64,000 nucleotides of DNA from Pelomonas baiyunensis. GTDB taxonomy: Bacteria; Pseudomonadota; Gammaproteobacteria; Burkholderiales; Burkholderiaceae_C. Made by a program: the position numbers and the translations under genes. Of this stretch, positions 43,420 to 51,997 are shown one piece after another (within the stretch, counting starts at the first letter, position 1; the number at the start of each line of letters is the position of its first letter). The DNA lies in assembly GCF_043555935.1 (NCBI RefSeq), contig NZ_JBIGIB010000001.1, positions 124,001-188,000 on the forward strand, read 5' to 3'. Under the pieces are notes generated by a model that was not told the origin of the DNA, ran no database searches, and saw nothing but the letters and a program-made list of their open reading frames with translations.

Positions 43420-44037
43420 TCAGCGTGCACGCAGCAGCTGATCGGCCTCGATCAGGCGCTGGGCCACGGCTGCCAGGGTCTGGCCGCTGTCCATGGCGAT
43501 CTGGCGCAGCCGCTGGAAGGCCGCCTCTTCGTCCAGCGCCTGTTCGCGCATCAGGATGCCGCGGGCGCGCTCCACCAGCTTGCGCTCGGCCAGCTGGGTT
43601 TGGGTTTGGCGCAGGTCGCGCTGCAGGGTCTGGTCGTGCTCGAAGCGGGCCAGCGCCAGCTGCAGCAGCGCGCCCAGGCGCTGAGGCGGCAGGCCGGCCA
43701 GCTGCAGAGCGCTGACGCCCGCTGCCAGGGCGTCACGCATCTGTTCGGGCGTCATCTGCTCGGCCACCAGCAGCACGGGGCGGGGGCTGCGCTGCAGGGC
43801 GTCGCCCAGCTGGGCCAGCAGGGTGGCGCTGGGTTGGTCGCAGTCCACCAACAGCAGCTCCGGGCCCAGGCGGTCCAGTGCGGCAGGCAGGGCGGCGGGT
43901 TCGGTCATCAGGTCGATGACATCCACCAGCTGGCAGCGCAGCCGGATCAGCTCCAGGCGGATGACGGGGCTGCGGCGCTGGCCGGCGTCGGCCAGCAGCA
44001 CCCGCAGGCCGGGCAGGGGGAACGGGGGCGTGGTCAT
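43420..44037 (-). CDS. nasT: NasT-like ANTAR regulator
   Basis: The 205-residue protein has a receiver-like N-terminal domain (about 10-130) with LLLVDCDQPS at the phosphorylation-site strand but without the full acidic pocket, so phosphorylation is doubtful. The ANTAR domain (about 145-200) is clear: RKLVERARGILMREQALDE and AAFQRLRQIAMDSGQTLA. In Azotobacter and Pseudomonas, NasT is an RNA-binding antiterminator held inactive by the nitrate sensor NasS. Here it is directly upstream of nrtA, whose leader has the dual-hexaloop target, but no NasS gene is seen. It is followed on the other side by the dctM terminator. Confidence 0.88.
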   Translation of the reverse strand: MTTPPFPLPGLRVLLADAGQRRSPVIRLELIRLRCQLVDVIDLMTEPAALPAALDRLGPELLLVDCDQPSATLLAQLGDALQRSPRPVLLVAEQMTPEQMRDALAAGVSALQLAGLPPQRLGALLQLALARFEHDQTLQRDLRQTQTQLAERKLVERARGILMREQALDEEAAFQRLRQIAMDSGQTLAAVAQRLIEADQLLRAR

Positions 44038-44082
44038 GCTCCCCCCACGCCACGCAACTCCCGTGCCGGGTGGGCCCGGGGC

Positions 44083-44110
44083 AAAAAAAAGGGAGCCCCT
44101 TCGGGCTCCC
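44083..44110 (-). terminator. Intrinsic terminator of the TRAP operon
   Basis: On the minus strand GGGAGCCC-GAAG-GGGCTCCC is followed at once by eight T. It lies 20 bases after the dctM stop codon (44131) and before nasT. This is the clearest Rho-independent terminator in the window. Confidence 0.93.
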
Positions 44111-44130
44111 TGTCGTCGGCGCAGGCCGGT

Positions 44131-45411
44131 TTACTTCATCAGCAGGTGCGGCAGCCACAGCGTCAGGCCGGGCCAGTAGGTCACCACCAGCAGGAAGCCC
44201 AGCATGGTCAGCAGCCACGGCATGACGGCCATGGTCAGTTCGCTGATGCCCATCTTGGTGATGCCCGAGGCCACGTACAGGTTCAGGCCCACCGGCGGGT
44301 GGCACATGCCCACTTCCATGTTCACGACGATCAGGATGCCGAAGTGGATCGGGTCGATGCCCAGCTTGATGGCGACGGGGAACAGGATGGGCGCCAGGAT
44401 CAGGATGATCGAGCTGGGTTCCATCACGTTGCCGGCCAGCAGCAGCAGGATGTTGACCACCAGCAGGAAGGCAATCGGGCCGAAGCCTTGGGCAATCATC
44501 CAGTCGGCCATGGCCTGCGGGATGTTCTCGCTGGTCATCAGGAAGCTGAACAGCACCGCGTTGGTGATGATGTACAGCAGCATGGCGCTCATGCTGGCGG
44601 AGTCCAGCAGCACCTTGGGCAGGCGCTTGAGCGGCAGGTCCTTGTAGACGAACACCGCAATGATGAAGGCGTACACCGCAGCCATGGCGGCCGCTTCGGT
44701 CGGCGTGAACATGCCGCTGTAGATGCCGCCCATGACGACGACGATCAGCAGCAGGCCCCACACGCTTTCCTTGAAGGCGACCAGGCGTTCCTTGAACGTG
44801 GCCTTGGGCAGGCGCGGGTAGTTGTTCTTGCGGGCGATGTTCCAGGTGGTCAGGCCCAGCAGGAAGGCCAGCACCAGGCCCGGCACGATGCCGGCGATGA
44901 ACATGGCGCCCACCGACACGTTGGTGGACACCGAATACATCACCATCGCGATGGACGGCGGGATCAGGATGCCGAGCGACCCCGAGGTGGTGATGATGCC
45001 GGCGCCGAACTTGTTCGGGAAGCCTTGCTTCACCATCGCCGGCAGGATGACCGAGCCGATGGCCACCACCGTGGCGGGCGACGAGCCCGACACCGCCGCG
45101 AACAGCGCGCAGGCCATCACGCCCGCCAGGCCGAGGCCGCCGTGCCAGTGGCCCACCATGCTGGAGGCGAAGCGAATCATTCGCCGCGCCACGCCGCCGT
45201 GGGTCAGGAAGTTGCCCGCCAGGATGAAGAACGGGATCGCCATGATCTCGAACTTCTCGATGCCGGTGAACAGCTTGAGCGCCACCGACTCGATGGGCAC
45301 CTGCGTCATCGTGAAGAGGAAGGTCAACACGGTCAGGCCCAGCGAAATGCTGATCGGCATGCCGGTCAGCATGAGCAGGATCAGCAGGACAAAGATGATG
45401 GAGGCGTTCAT
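44131..45411 (-). CDS. dctM: TRAP transporter large permease
   Basis: The 426-residue inner-membrane protein has about twelve hydrophobic segments and the DctM signatures: GVMACALFAAVSGSSPATVV, GSVILPAMVKQGFPNKFGAG and a C-terminal MCHPPVGLNLYVASGIT. It is the transport subunit of a tripartite sodium-driven importer. The start overlaps the end of dctQ by four bases. The operon order dctP-dctQ-dctM, with a DctS/DctR pair upstream, matches C4-dicarboxylate systems, but related TRAPs take up other carboxylates, so the substrate is not certain. Confidence 0.95.
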   Translation of the reverse strand: MNASIIFVLLILLMLTGMPISISLGLTVLTFLFTMTQVPIESVALKLFTGIEKFEIMAIPFFILAGNFLTHGGVARRMIRFASSMVGHWHGGLGLAGVMACALFAAVSGSSPATVVAIGSVILPAMVKQGFPNKFGAGIITTSGSLGILIPPSIAMVMYSVSTNVSVGAMFIAGIVPGLVLAFLLGLTTWNIARKNNYPRLPKATFKERLVAFKESVWGLLLIVVVMGGIYSGMFTPTEAAAMAAVYAFIIAVFVYKDLPLKRLPKVLLDSASMSAMLLYIITNAVLFSFLMTSENIPQAMADWMIAQGFGPIAFLLVVNILLLLAGNVMEPSSIILILAPILFPVAIKLGIDPIHFGILIVVNMEVGMCHPPVGLNLYVASGITKMGISELTMAVMPWLLTMLGFLLVVTYWPGLTLWLPHLLMK

Positions 45412-45962
45412 GCCGGCTTCCCTTCTTCTTCGAGGCCGTCAACGTGGCCGTGGTCGTGGTGAGGCAGCTCACCGGTCTTCAGGAAGCTCCATGCCACTTG
45501 AAGGAAGCGGTAGCACATCAGGCTGGAGCCCAGCGGCACGCAGCTGTACACCCACCACATCGGCACTTCCAGGTCGGCGGAGGTTTGGTCGGTCTGGGCG
45601 ATGTGCCAGACGAAGTTGCCGCCCAGCGCCGCCACCGTGCCGGTGAACACGGCACCCGCCAGCAGGCCGAACACCACCAGGCCGCGGTAGGCGCCGCCGT
45701 TGAGCTTGCGCAGGATGACGTCCACGCCCACGTGGATGCCGGTGCGCACACCGTACGCGGCGCCGAACTTGGCCATCCACACGAACATGAAGATGCACAG
45801 CTCTTGCGCCCACGACAGGTTCAGCTGCACGGTGTAGTCCTGGATGACCGGAATGCCGGACAGGAAGCGGTGCACCACGGCGACAAAAATCACCAGCGTG
45901 GCAGCACCAATGAGGAAGGCGATGAGCCACTCCTCGAGATGGTTGAGTACTCGATTGATCAT
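45408..45962 (-). CDS. dctQ: TRAP transporter small permease
   Basis: ATG at 45962 with GGGGAG upstream gives 184 residues. The open frame further up to 46037 is less likely. Four hydrophobic segments are seen (about 15-37, 55-75, 93-113, 138-160). The phrase LNLSWAQELCIFMFVWMAKFG is typical of DctQ. It helps the large permease DctM and the binding protein DctP to work together. The C-terminus has a His/Asp-rich stretch (HHDHGHVDGLEEE), which may bind metal but is common in such tails. Confidence 0.92.
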   Translation of the reverse strand: MINRVLNHLEEWLIAFLIGAATLVIFVAVVHRFLSGIPVIQDYTVQLNLSWAQELCIFMFVWMAKFGAAYGVRTGIHVGVDVILRKLNGGAYRGLVVFGLLAGAVFTGTVAALGGNFVWHIAQTDQTSADLEVPMWWVYSCVPLGSSLMCYRFLQVAWSFLKTGELPHHDHGHVDGLEEEGKPA

Positions 45963-46061
45963 GGAAGCTCCCCGAGAAGGGACGGTGGTTGCGCCGGCCA
46001 GAACGGCCGGCGCGAATGACGGGGCCTGAACCGTCACGCCCGCGGGGACGGCTTGGCCAGT

Positions 46062-46080
46062 GCGCCCCGATCCGGGGCGC
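46062..46080 (-). other. GC-rich hairpin between dctP and dctQ
   Basis: GCGCCCCG-ATC-CGGGGCGC is a perfect eight-base stem 14 bases after the dctP stop. There is no T run, so full termination is unlikely. In TRAP operons such hairpins often stabilise or partly end the message so that the binding protein is made in excess over the membrane parts. Confidence 0.6.
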
Positions 46081-46094
46081 GAGGCACGACAGGA

Positions 46095-47105
46095 TTACTT
46101 CGGTGCGACGAAGCCGGTGGCCTTGTAGGCGGCTTCAACGGTGGCCTTGCCCACGCGCGATTCCATCTCCTTGTGCACCGGCATCAGCGCCTTCTTCCAC
46201 TCCAGCGTTTCGGCCGGCGTGGGGGTGTAGACGGCAGTCTTGCCGCTGGCCTTGATGGCTTGCAGCGCGGTGGCGTTCTCGGTGTTGGCGATGGCGTTGG
46301 CGTACACGGCCGAGTCCTTCACGGCGCTTTCCAGCTGCGTGCGGATATCGGCCGGCAGGCCGTCCCAGAACTTCTTGTTCACGATGAGGGCGTACGCCAG
46401 GTGACCGTGGTTGGACAGGGTCATGTGCTTCTGCACTTCAAAGATCTTTTGCGTGTAGAAGTTGCTGGGCACGCCTTCGGTGCCGTCCACCACGCCCGAC
46501 TGCAGGGCCTGGTACAGCTCGGAGAAGGCCATGACTTGCGGGATCGCACCCAGGGCACGCATCTGGGCGTCCAGCACCTTGCTGGACTGGATGCGCATCT
46601 TCATGCCCTTGAAGTCGGCCACGTTCTTGAGCGGCTTGTTGGCGCTCATGATGTGGAAACCGTTGTCCCAGTAGGCCAGGCCCTTGATGCCCTTGGGCTC
46701 GAGCTTCTTGAACAGGTCGGCGCCCAGGGCGCCATCGGTCACGGCGCGGAAGGCGTCGGTGTCCTTGAACAGGAAGGGCAGGTCAAAGACCTCGAATTCC
46801 TTCACGCCCAGCGGGCCGAACTTGGCCAGCGACGGGGCCAGCATCTGCACCGAACCCAGTTGCAGGGCTTCCAGCTCTTCCTTGTCCTTGTAGAGCTGGC
46901 TGTTGGGGTAGACCTCCACCTTCACGCGGCCGCCGGTGCGCTGCTCGGCGAGTTCCTTGAAACGCTGCGCGCCCTTGCCCTTGGGCGTGTCCGGGGCCAC
47001 GACGTGGCTGAACTTGATGACGATGGGCGCTTGGGCCTGCACCGAGAAGCTGGCGACGGTGGCCAGGGCGGCGGCGGAAGCGAGGATGAGACGGCGCAGG
47101 GCCAT
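46095..47105 (-). CDS. dctP: TRAP transporter substrate-binding protein
   Basis: ATG at 47105 gives 336 residues with a cleavable signal (residues 1-25, ending SVQAQA). The DctP fold is shown by VIKFSHVVAPDTPKGKGAQR, VEVYPNSQLYKDKEELEALQ, FKGMKMRIQSSKVLDAQMRA and GVVDGTEGVPSNFY. The Arg in MRIQ contacts the carboxylate of the ligand in this family. The family class (DctP-type) includes malate, succinate and fumarate binders. The gene is first in its operon and divergent from the sensor kinase, with a 111-bp gap holding a dyad. Confidence 0.94.
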   Translation of the reverse strand: MALRRLILASAAALATVASFSVQAQAPIVIKFSHVVAPDTPKGKGAQRFKELAEQRTGGRVKVEVYPNSQLYKDKEELEALQLGSVQMLAPSLAKFGPLGVKEFEVFDLPFLFKDTDAFRAVTDGALGADLFKKLEPKGIKGLAYWDNGFHIMSANKPLKNVADFKGMKMRIQSSKVLDAQMRALGAIPQVMAFSELYQALQSGVVDGTEGVPSNFYTQKIFEVQKHMTLSNHGHLAYALIVNKKFWDGLPADIRTQLESAVKDSAVYANAIANTENATALQAIKASGKTAVYTPTPAETLEWKKALMPVHKEMESRVGKATVEAAYKATGFVAPK

Positions 47106-47167
47106 GGGAAGTCTCCGAATGGTTGGTATGCGGTGAATTCTTCCGGCGCGCCTGCGACCGGGGTAGT

Positions 47168-47181
47168 TGTGGAGTTCCACA
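47168..47181. promoter_or_regulatory. Dyad in the dctP / sensor-kinase intergenic region
   Basis: TGTGGA-GT-TCCACA is a perfect six-base inverted repeat in the 111-bp gap between divergent dctP and the kinase gene. It is the best candidate for the binding site of the FixJ-type regulator encoded downstream. There is no direct evidence of binding. Confidence 0.45.
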
Positions 47182-47216
47182 TTTCGTGGCGCGCCCGCTG
47201 TTCTTAGACTGCCGGC

Positions 47217-49139
47217 ATGACGCCCCGCCCCCTTCTCGCCCGCAGCTTGTGGCTGGCGCCCCTCGGGTTATCCCTGATTTTTGTGATGGGGGTGCTGGCT
47301 TGGGTGCGCGCCAACGAAGCCGACGAGCGCGAGCAGCAGCGACAGACCTTGATCTCCGACGCGCTCAGCACCGAGGCGCAGTTGCGGGATCGCATTGCCG
47401 AGGAGCAAGGGCATCTGCGGCAACTGGCGCAAGGGTTGGTGGGGCAGTCGCCCAGCGAAGCCGCACTGGAGCACCAACCCGCGGTGGGCGCGGGGCTGCG
47501 CCGGTTGTGGCAGTCGGTCACCTGGCTGGACACGCGCAACCGGGTGCTGGCCGAGGTGTCGGGGCGCGGAGAAGGCGCGCGCCTGGACGATGGGTTGTCG
47601 TTGCACCTGACGGCCCCCGTCGGGTCGGACGGCACGCTGGTGGTGCGCTACCCGCCGGCCCTGCTGCTCAAACGGGGCGTGCCGTGGTGGCTGGCGCGCA
47701 AGTACGACGTGCAATTGGTGGACAGCGCCGACCAGGTGATCGCCTCCAGCACCGAGTCCCCGCTGCGCGCGGCGCAAGGCCCGCGGCCCAGCTACCGCGT
47801 GGCCCTGACCGGCCCGCTGCGCGCCAGCCCGCTGGCCGAGGCGGCGCTGACCGATGCAGCCCTCGAACTGACCCTGCGCGACCCCGGCATCAACGCCGTG
47901 CGGCCGCTGGCCTGGGTGCTGGTGGCGGGCTTTTTGCCGTTGGTGGCGGCGGCCAGCTGGCTCACGCGGCGGCAGATGCGCCAGGTGCAGCGCGCCGAGG
48001 AGGCCTGGCGCACCGAGGCCGCCTGGCGGCGGGCGATGGAAGACTCGGCGCTGGTGGCGCTGCGCGCGCGCGACTTCGACGGCCGGCTGCTGTACGTGAA
48101 CCGGACCTTCTGCGACATGGTGGGCCTGCCGGCCGAGCGCCTGGTGGGCCAACTGCCCCCCATGCCCTACTGGCCCACCGACGCGCATGAGGAAATGACC
48201 GAGCGCAACCGCCGCAACCTGGCGGGCCACGCCCCGCGCGAGGGCTACGAGGCCCGCTGGCAGCACGCCAGCGGCCGCATGCTGGAGGTGATGGTGTTCG
48301 AGTCGCCGCTGGTGGACGCCGGTGGCCGGCAGATCGGCTGGATGGGCAGCATCATCGACATCACTGAGCGCAAGCGCCTGGAAGACCGCGAGCGCCGCCA
48401 GGTCGAGACCCTGGCCCACAACGCCCGGCTGACCATGCTGGGCGAGGTCGCGTCCACGCTGGCGCACGAGCTGAACCAGCCGCTCACCGCGATTGCCAGC
48501 TACGGCGCGGGCGTGACCAACTCGCTGGCCAAGCTGGGCGTGCAGGACGAGCTGGTGCTGGGTGCCCTGCAGCGGCTGGGCCAGCAGGCGGCGCATGCGG
48601 GCCGCATCGTGGCGCGCATCCGCGAGTTCTTGACCCGGCGCGAGCCCCGGCACGAGACCTGTGACCTGCACGAGGTGATCACCGCGGCGGTGGAGCTGCT
48701 CAAGCGCGACTGCCAGCGCCGCGGTGTGTCGCTGGACGTGGCGCTCGCGCCCGGCGTGCCGGCGGTGCTGGCCGACGCGGTGCTGATCGAGCAGGTCGTC
48801 ATCAACCTCGCCCGCAATGCGGCCGACGCCTTGCAGCCCCTGCCGGCCCCGGCCGGGGGGCGGCGCATCACCGTCAGCAGCCGCGTGGCGGGTGAGTTCG
48901 TGCGGGTGGACGTGCAGGACAACGGCCCGGGCCTGCAGGGCCGGCGCATCGAGCAGCTGTGCGCGCCGTTCTATTCCACCAAGGCCGAGGGCATGGGCAT
49001 GGGCTTGGCCATTTGCCGCTCCATCATCGAAGCCCACCAGGGTGTGCTGGACGCCAGCGACGTGGCCAGCGGCGGCGCCCTGTTCTCGTTCAGCCTGCCC
49101 TTGAACCGCGAGCCGCATCCGGAGGCCCACCATGTCTGA
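47217..49139 (+). CDS. PAS-containing sensor histidine kinase (DctS-like)
   Basis: The 640-residue protein has two membrane segments (about 12-32 and 223-246) around a periplasmic sensor of DctB/DctS type. A cytosolic PAS domain follows (about 270-395, with RDFDGRLLYVNRTFCDMVG). The kinase core has His in TLAHELNQPLTAIASYG, N-box NLARNAADALQP, and G-boxes DNGPGLQG and GMGMGLAICRSII. This is the architecture of Rhodobacter DctS. It is divergent from the TRAP genes, and its last seven bases overlap the regulator gene. It likely senses the transported carboxylate. Confidence 0.93.
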   Translation: MTPRPLLARSLWLAPLGLSLIFVMGVLAWVRANEADEREQQRQTLISDALSTEAQLRDRIAEEQGHLRQLAQGLVGQSPSEAALEHQPAVGAGLRRLWQSVTWLDTRNRVLAEVSGRGEGARLDDGLSLHLTAPVGSDGTLVVRYPPALLLKRGVPWWLARKYDVQLVDSADQVIASSTESPLRAAQGPRPSYRVALTGPLRASPLAEAALTDAALELTLRDPGINAVRPLAWVLVAGFLPLVAAASWLTRRQMRQVQRAEEAWRTEAAWRRAMEDSALVALRARDFDGRLLYVNRTFCDMVGLPAERLVGQLPPMPYWPTDAHEEMTERNRRNLAGHAPREGYEARWQHASGRMLEVMVFESPLVDAGGRQIGWMGSIIDITERKRLEDRERRQVETLAHNARLTMLGEVASTLAHELNQPLTAIASYGAGVTNSLAKLGVQDELVLGALQRLGQQAAHAGRIVARIREFLTRREPRHETCDLHEVITAAVELLKRDCQRRGVSLDVALAPGVPAVLADAVLIEQVVINLARNAADALQPLPAPAGGRRITVSSRVAGEFVRVDVQDNGPGLQGRRIEQLCAPFYSTKAEGMGMGLAICRSIIEAHQGVLDASDVASGGALFSFSLPLNREPHPEAHHV

Positions 49140-49746
49140 GCCCATCACGGGCACCGTCCACCTCGTTGACGACGACCCCGGCGTGCGCGACGCGCTGACC
49201 TTCCTGATGCGCTCGCGCGGCCTGGATGTGCGCGCCTTCGCCAGCGGCGTGGACCTGTTGGCTCTGCTGGACACCAGCGCCCCGCCCAAGGGCATCTTTT
49301 TGCTGGACGTGCGCATGGAGCCCATGACCGGCACGCGCCTGCATGACGAGTTGCTGGCGCGTCAGCTGCGCAACCCGGTGCTCTTCCTGACCGGCCATGG
49401 CGACATCCCGATGGTGGTGGAGGCCCTGAAGAAAGGCGCGTTCGACTTCCTGGAAAAGCCCTACAGCGACAACGCGCTGGCCGACCGCATCGAGCAGGCC
49501 CTGGCCGTGGACGCCGCCATGCAGGCCGAGGGCGCACAGGCCGCCGAGCGCAGTGCGCGTCTGGCCAGCCTGACCGAGCGGGAGCATGAGGTGATGACCC
49601 GCGTGGCCGCCGGCAAGCTCAACAAGGTGATTGCCGACGAGCTGAACGTGTCGGTGCGCACGGTGGAAGTGCACCGGGCGCGCGTGTTCGCCAAGCTGGG
49701 CGTGCGCTCGGCCGCCGAGGTGGCCACGCTGCTGGCCGCGCGCTGA
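49132..49746 (+). CDS. FixJ/LuxR-type response regulator (DctR-like)
   Basis: The 204-residue regulator has a receiver domain (VHLVDDDPGVRDALTF, phospho-accepting Asp in FLLDVRMEPMTG near residue 59, Lys in EKPYSD) and a LuxR-type helix-turn-helix (LTEREHEVMTRVAAGKLN and ELNVSVRTVEVHRARVFAKL, about 140-190). It is the partner of the overlapping kinase gene. The DctS/DctR-DctPQM set is known from Rhodobacter, where it induces dicarboxylate uptake; the same role is inferred here. Confidence 0.93.
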   Translation: MSEPITGTVHLVDDDPGVRDALTFLMRSRGLDVRAFASGVDLLALLDTSAPPKGIFLLDVRMEPMTGTRLHDELLARQLRNPVLFLTGHGDIPMVVEALKKGAFDFLEKPYSDNALADRIEQALAVDAAMQAEGAQAAERSARLASLTEREHEVMTRVAAGKLNKVIADELNVSVRTVEVHRARVFAKLGVRSAAEVATLLAAR

Positions 49747-49820
49747 GGCGTCAACCGCCCCCAAGCGCGGGCCGTTGAACGGCGGCGGGCACCGATCACG
49801 TGCCCAGCTCAAAGCCCTTC

Positions 49821-50042
49821 ATGACCACGCTGACCCTCACCTTTACCGGCCCCGCCCCTGACGCCCGCAAGGCCCTGGGCGCCTTGTTGCAGCGCTTCCG
49901 CGCCGCGACCTTCGTGGAGCGCAGTGCGCTCGAATACGCCGTCACGGCCGATGACGCCACCGCTGCCGAACTGGCCCGCCAGCCCTCGTGGGCCGCGCAG
50001 GAGACCCGCCCGGCCGAGCCGGTCGCCCGCCGCGGGCGCTGA
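49821..50042 (+). CDS. Small hypothetical protein
   Basis: ATG at 49821 gives 73 residues; a GTG at 49800 would add seven. The composition is Ala-, Thr- and Arg-rich. The first half could form a beta-strand and helix (TLTLTFTGPAPDARKALGAL). No motif, signal or membrane segment is seen. No good ribosome binding site precedes it, and it overlaps no other gene. It fills the gap between the DctR-like regulator and the exonuclease. It may be real, as both neighbours are on the same strand, but this is weak support. Confidence 0.4.
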   Translation: MTTLTLTFTGPAPDARKALGALLQRFRAATFVERSALEYAVTADDATAAELARQPSWAAQETRPAEPVARRGR

Positions 50043-50082
50043 CCCGGCGCTCGGCCGCGGCCTGGCGGGCATACTGACCGCC

Positions 50083-50697
50083 ATGTCCAGACCGCCCCCG
50101 CGCGCGCGGCCCACGCCCGAGCAGATCGCGGCCCTGCCGCCTTACCCCGGCTTGCCGCCTTCCCGCATCCATGTGCTCAGCACGCCGGAGCATCTCGCCC
50201 ACGCCGAAGCCCGGCTGCGGGCCGCCGGGCCGGTGGGCTTCGACACCGAAAGCAAACCGGTGTTCGTGGCCGGCGCGCCGCAGACCGGCCCGCACGTCAT
50301 CCAGTTCGCCACGGCCACCGAAGCCTTCATCGTGCAAACGCGCACGCCTGGCGTGGCCGAGTTTTTGCGCGCCATGGTGGAGGGCGACGCGGTGGTGAAG
50401 GTGGGCTTCGGGCTGGCGTCCGACCGGCCGCAGTTGCAGCGCAGCCTGGGCCTGACGCTCGGGCGCTCGGTGGACCTGTCTCACGCCGTGCGGCGCCTGG
50501 GCTTCAAAGACGCCGTGGGCCTGAAGATGGCCGTGGCCGTGGTGCTCGGTCAGCGCATGAGCAAGTCGCGCAAGGCCACCACCTCCAACTGGGCGCAGGC
50601 CACGCTCACGCCGCAGCAGCTTCAATATGCGGCCAATGACGCCCATGCGTCGCTGCTGGTCTATCAAGCCCTGGCCGCCGAGGGCCTGACTGCATAA
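50083..50697 (+). CDS. DEDDy 3'-5' exonuclease domain protein
   Basis: ATG at 50083 gives 204 residues. The three exonuclease motifs are present: GFDTESKP (Exo I, D and E), VDLSHAVRRLG-type Exo II region, and YAANDAHASLLVYQ (Exo III, Tyr with the final Asp four residues on). The family includes RNase D and the WRN-type exonucleases and uses two metal ions. Without HRDC or polymerase domains it is a stand-alone exonuclease of the type seen in many Burkholderiales. Its substrate, DNA or RNA, cannot be told from the sequence. Confidence 0.87.
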   Translation: MSRPPPRARPTPEQIAALPPYPGLPPSRIHVLSTPEHLAHAEARLRAAGPVGFDTESKPVFVAGAPQTGPHVIQFATATEAFIVQTRTPGVAEFLRAMVEGDAVVKVGFGLASDRPQLQRSLGLTLGRSVDLSHAVRRLGFKDAVGLKMAVAVVLGQRMSKSRKATTSNWAQATLTPQQLQYAANDAHASLLVYQALAAEGLTA

Positions 50698-50699
50698 CA

Positions 50700-51293
50700 A
50701 TGCTGTGCATGGATGGGCAAACGCAAGACGCCGTGCCGGCCTGGCAGCGTGCGGTGGCGCAGGGGGATGTGGGGGTGTGGGACTTGCGCCCCGAGCACGA
50801 GACCGTGCAGTACTCACCCGCCTGGAAGCTGCGGCTGGGCTTCCCGGAGCCGCACCGCGCGGACAGCACGCACTTCTGGCGGTGTCGCGTGCACCCGCTG
50901 GACCTGGACGCGATGCTGGTGGCCATGCGTGACCACAGCCGCGGCCTGTTGCCCACCTACGAAGCGCAGTTCCGCCTGCGCAGCAATGGCTCCGGCTACC
51001 GGCTGTTGCGCTCGCGCGGCCGGGTGTTGGAGCGCAATGCCGAGGGCCGCGTGCTGCGCATGGTGGGCGTGATGATGGACCTGACCGACCGGCCCTGCAC
51101 GCCCGCGCCCGGCTTGCCGCAGGGCGAGCGCGGTGTCATGGCCGGGGTGCCGCTGGGCTTGCCGCTGCACGAGTTGCTGCTGGATGCGCGGCCCGAACCG
51201 GCTGTTCAAGCGGAGCGGACCCGCGTGCTCGCCGTGCTGGACGACCTGCTGCACGCGGCTTTGCACGACCTCCCACCGCCGCCCGGCGTGTGA
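50700..51293 (+). CDS. PAS-domain protein without output domain
   Basis: The 197-residue protein starts two bases after the stop of the exonuclease gene (ATG at 50700 or 50709). A PAS_3-type domain is visible (about 20-130): GDVGVWDLRPEHETVQYSPA, WRCRVHPLDLDAML, and RLLRSRGRVLERNAEGRVLR. The rest (about 135-197) is helical. No kinase, GGDEF, HTH or MCP domain follows, so it might act by protein contact. It is probably co-transcribed with the exonuclease. Ligand unknown. Confidence 0.72.
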   Translation: MLCMDGQTQDAVPAWQRAVAQGDVGVWDLRPEHETVQYSPAWKLRLGFPEPHRADSTHFWRCRVHPLDLDAMLVAMRDHSRGLLPTYEAQFRLRSNGSGYRLLRSRGRVLERNAEGRVLRMVGVMMDLTDRPCTPAPGLPQGERGVMAGVPLGLPLHELLLDARPEPAVQAERTRVLAVLDDLLHAALHDLPPPPGV

Positions 51294-51477
51294 GGCCTGC
51301 GCCTGCGCCATCGCGAGGCGCCGTGACGCGATGCGGGGCATGCAAGCCCAGCCCTGGGGCAGCGGGCGGTGCCCGACCCCGTTGGGCGTGACGAAATGCG
51401 CAGTGAAAAGCTGGCATGGGGTTTGCACTGAGGGTTGTGCCGAGGCGACTGGCCTCGGGAACCCAAGGAGTACCCCC

Positions 51478-51831
51478 ATGAAGACCTGGAACCCCCTGCG
51501 ACCCCTCACCCTGACGGCCGCTTTGCTCGCCACCCTGACGCTGACCGCGCCCGCGAGCGCCCAGGACACCGCCATGCCCGCCGCCGAGCGCGCCATGCTG
51601 CGCAGTGCGCAAGGCGAATACCTGCTGGACGACGGCCGCACGCTGCGCGTGCACGTGGGCGTGCGCCGCCTGGCCGTGGCGCTGGACGAGCGCCCGCTGG
51701 AAACCTGGCGTGCGGAAGGTTCGGAGCTGCTGGTCAGCCCGGACGGCACGCGTCGTGTGCGCCTGTTCCGCAACGGCGACGGCTCGGTGGACCGCGTGGC
51801 CTTCGAGACCGACCGCGCCGCTCTGCACTGA
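51478..51831 (+). CDS. Small secreted protein, function unknown
   Basis: ATG at 51478, preceded by a strong AAGGAG ribosome binding site at 51465-51470, gives 117 residues. A signal peptide is clear (about 1-28, LTLTAALLATLTLTAPASAQ). The mature part is small, basic and beta-rich (GEYLLDDGRTLRVHVGVRRL, then TWRAEGSELLVSPDG). It resembles no family that I recognise. The 184-bp gap upstream probably holds its own promoter. The 166 bp downstream to the beta-lactamase-like gene (convergent) holds no recognised feature. Confidence 0.75.
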   Translation: MKTWNPLRPLTLTAALLATLTLTAPASAQDTAMPAAERAMLRSAQGEYLLDDGRTLRVHVGVRRLAVALDERPLETWRAEGSELLVSPDGTRRVRLFRNGDGSVDRVAFETDRAALH

Positions 51832-51997
51832 GCGCGAGGCCTGCGCGGCCTTCGAGGCCTGACCGCGCCCGACGGCCCCCACCGTTTCACCCCCAGCGCT
51901 TCACCCGCGCCGCTCAACCCAACGCCGTCCCACCCACGTCGTGTGACCCGTGGGTGGGGTGGCGTCACCACCGGCGGCGGCTGCCCAGGCGGGGCGC

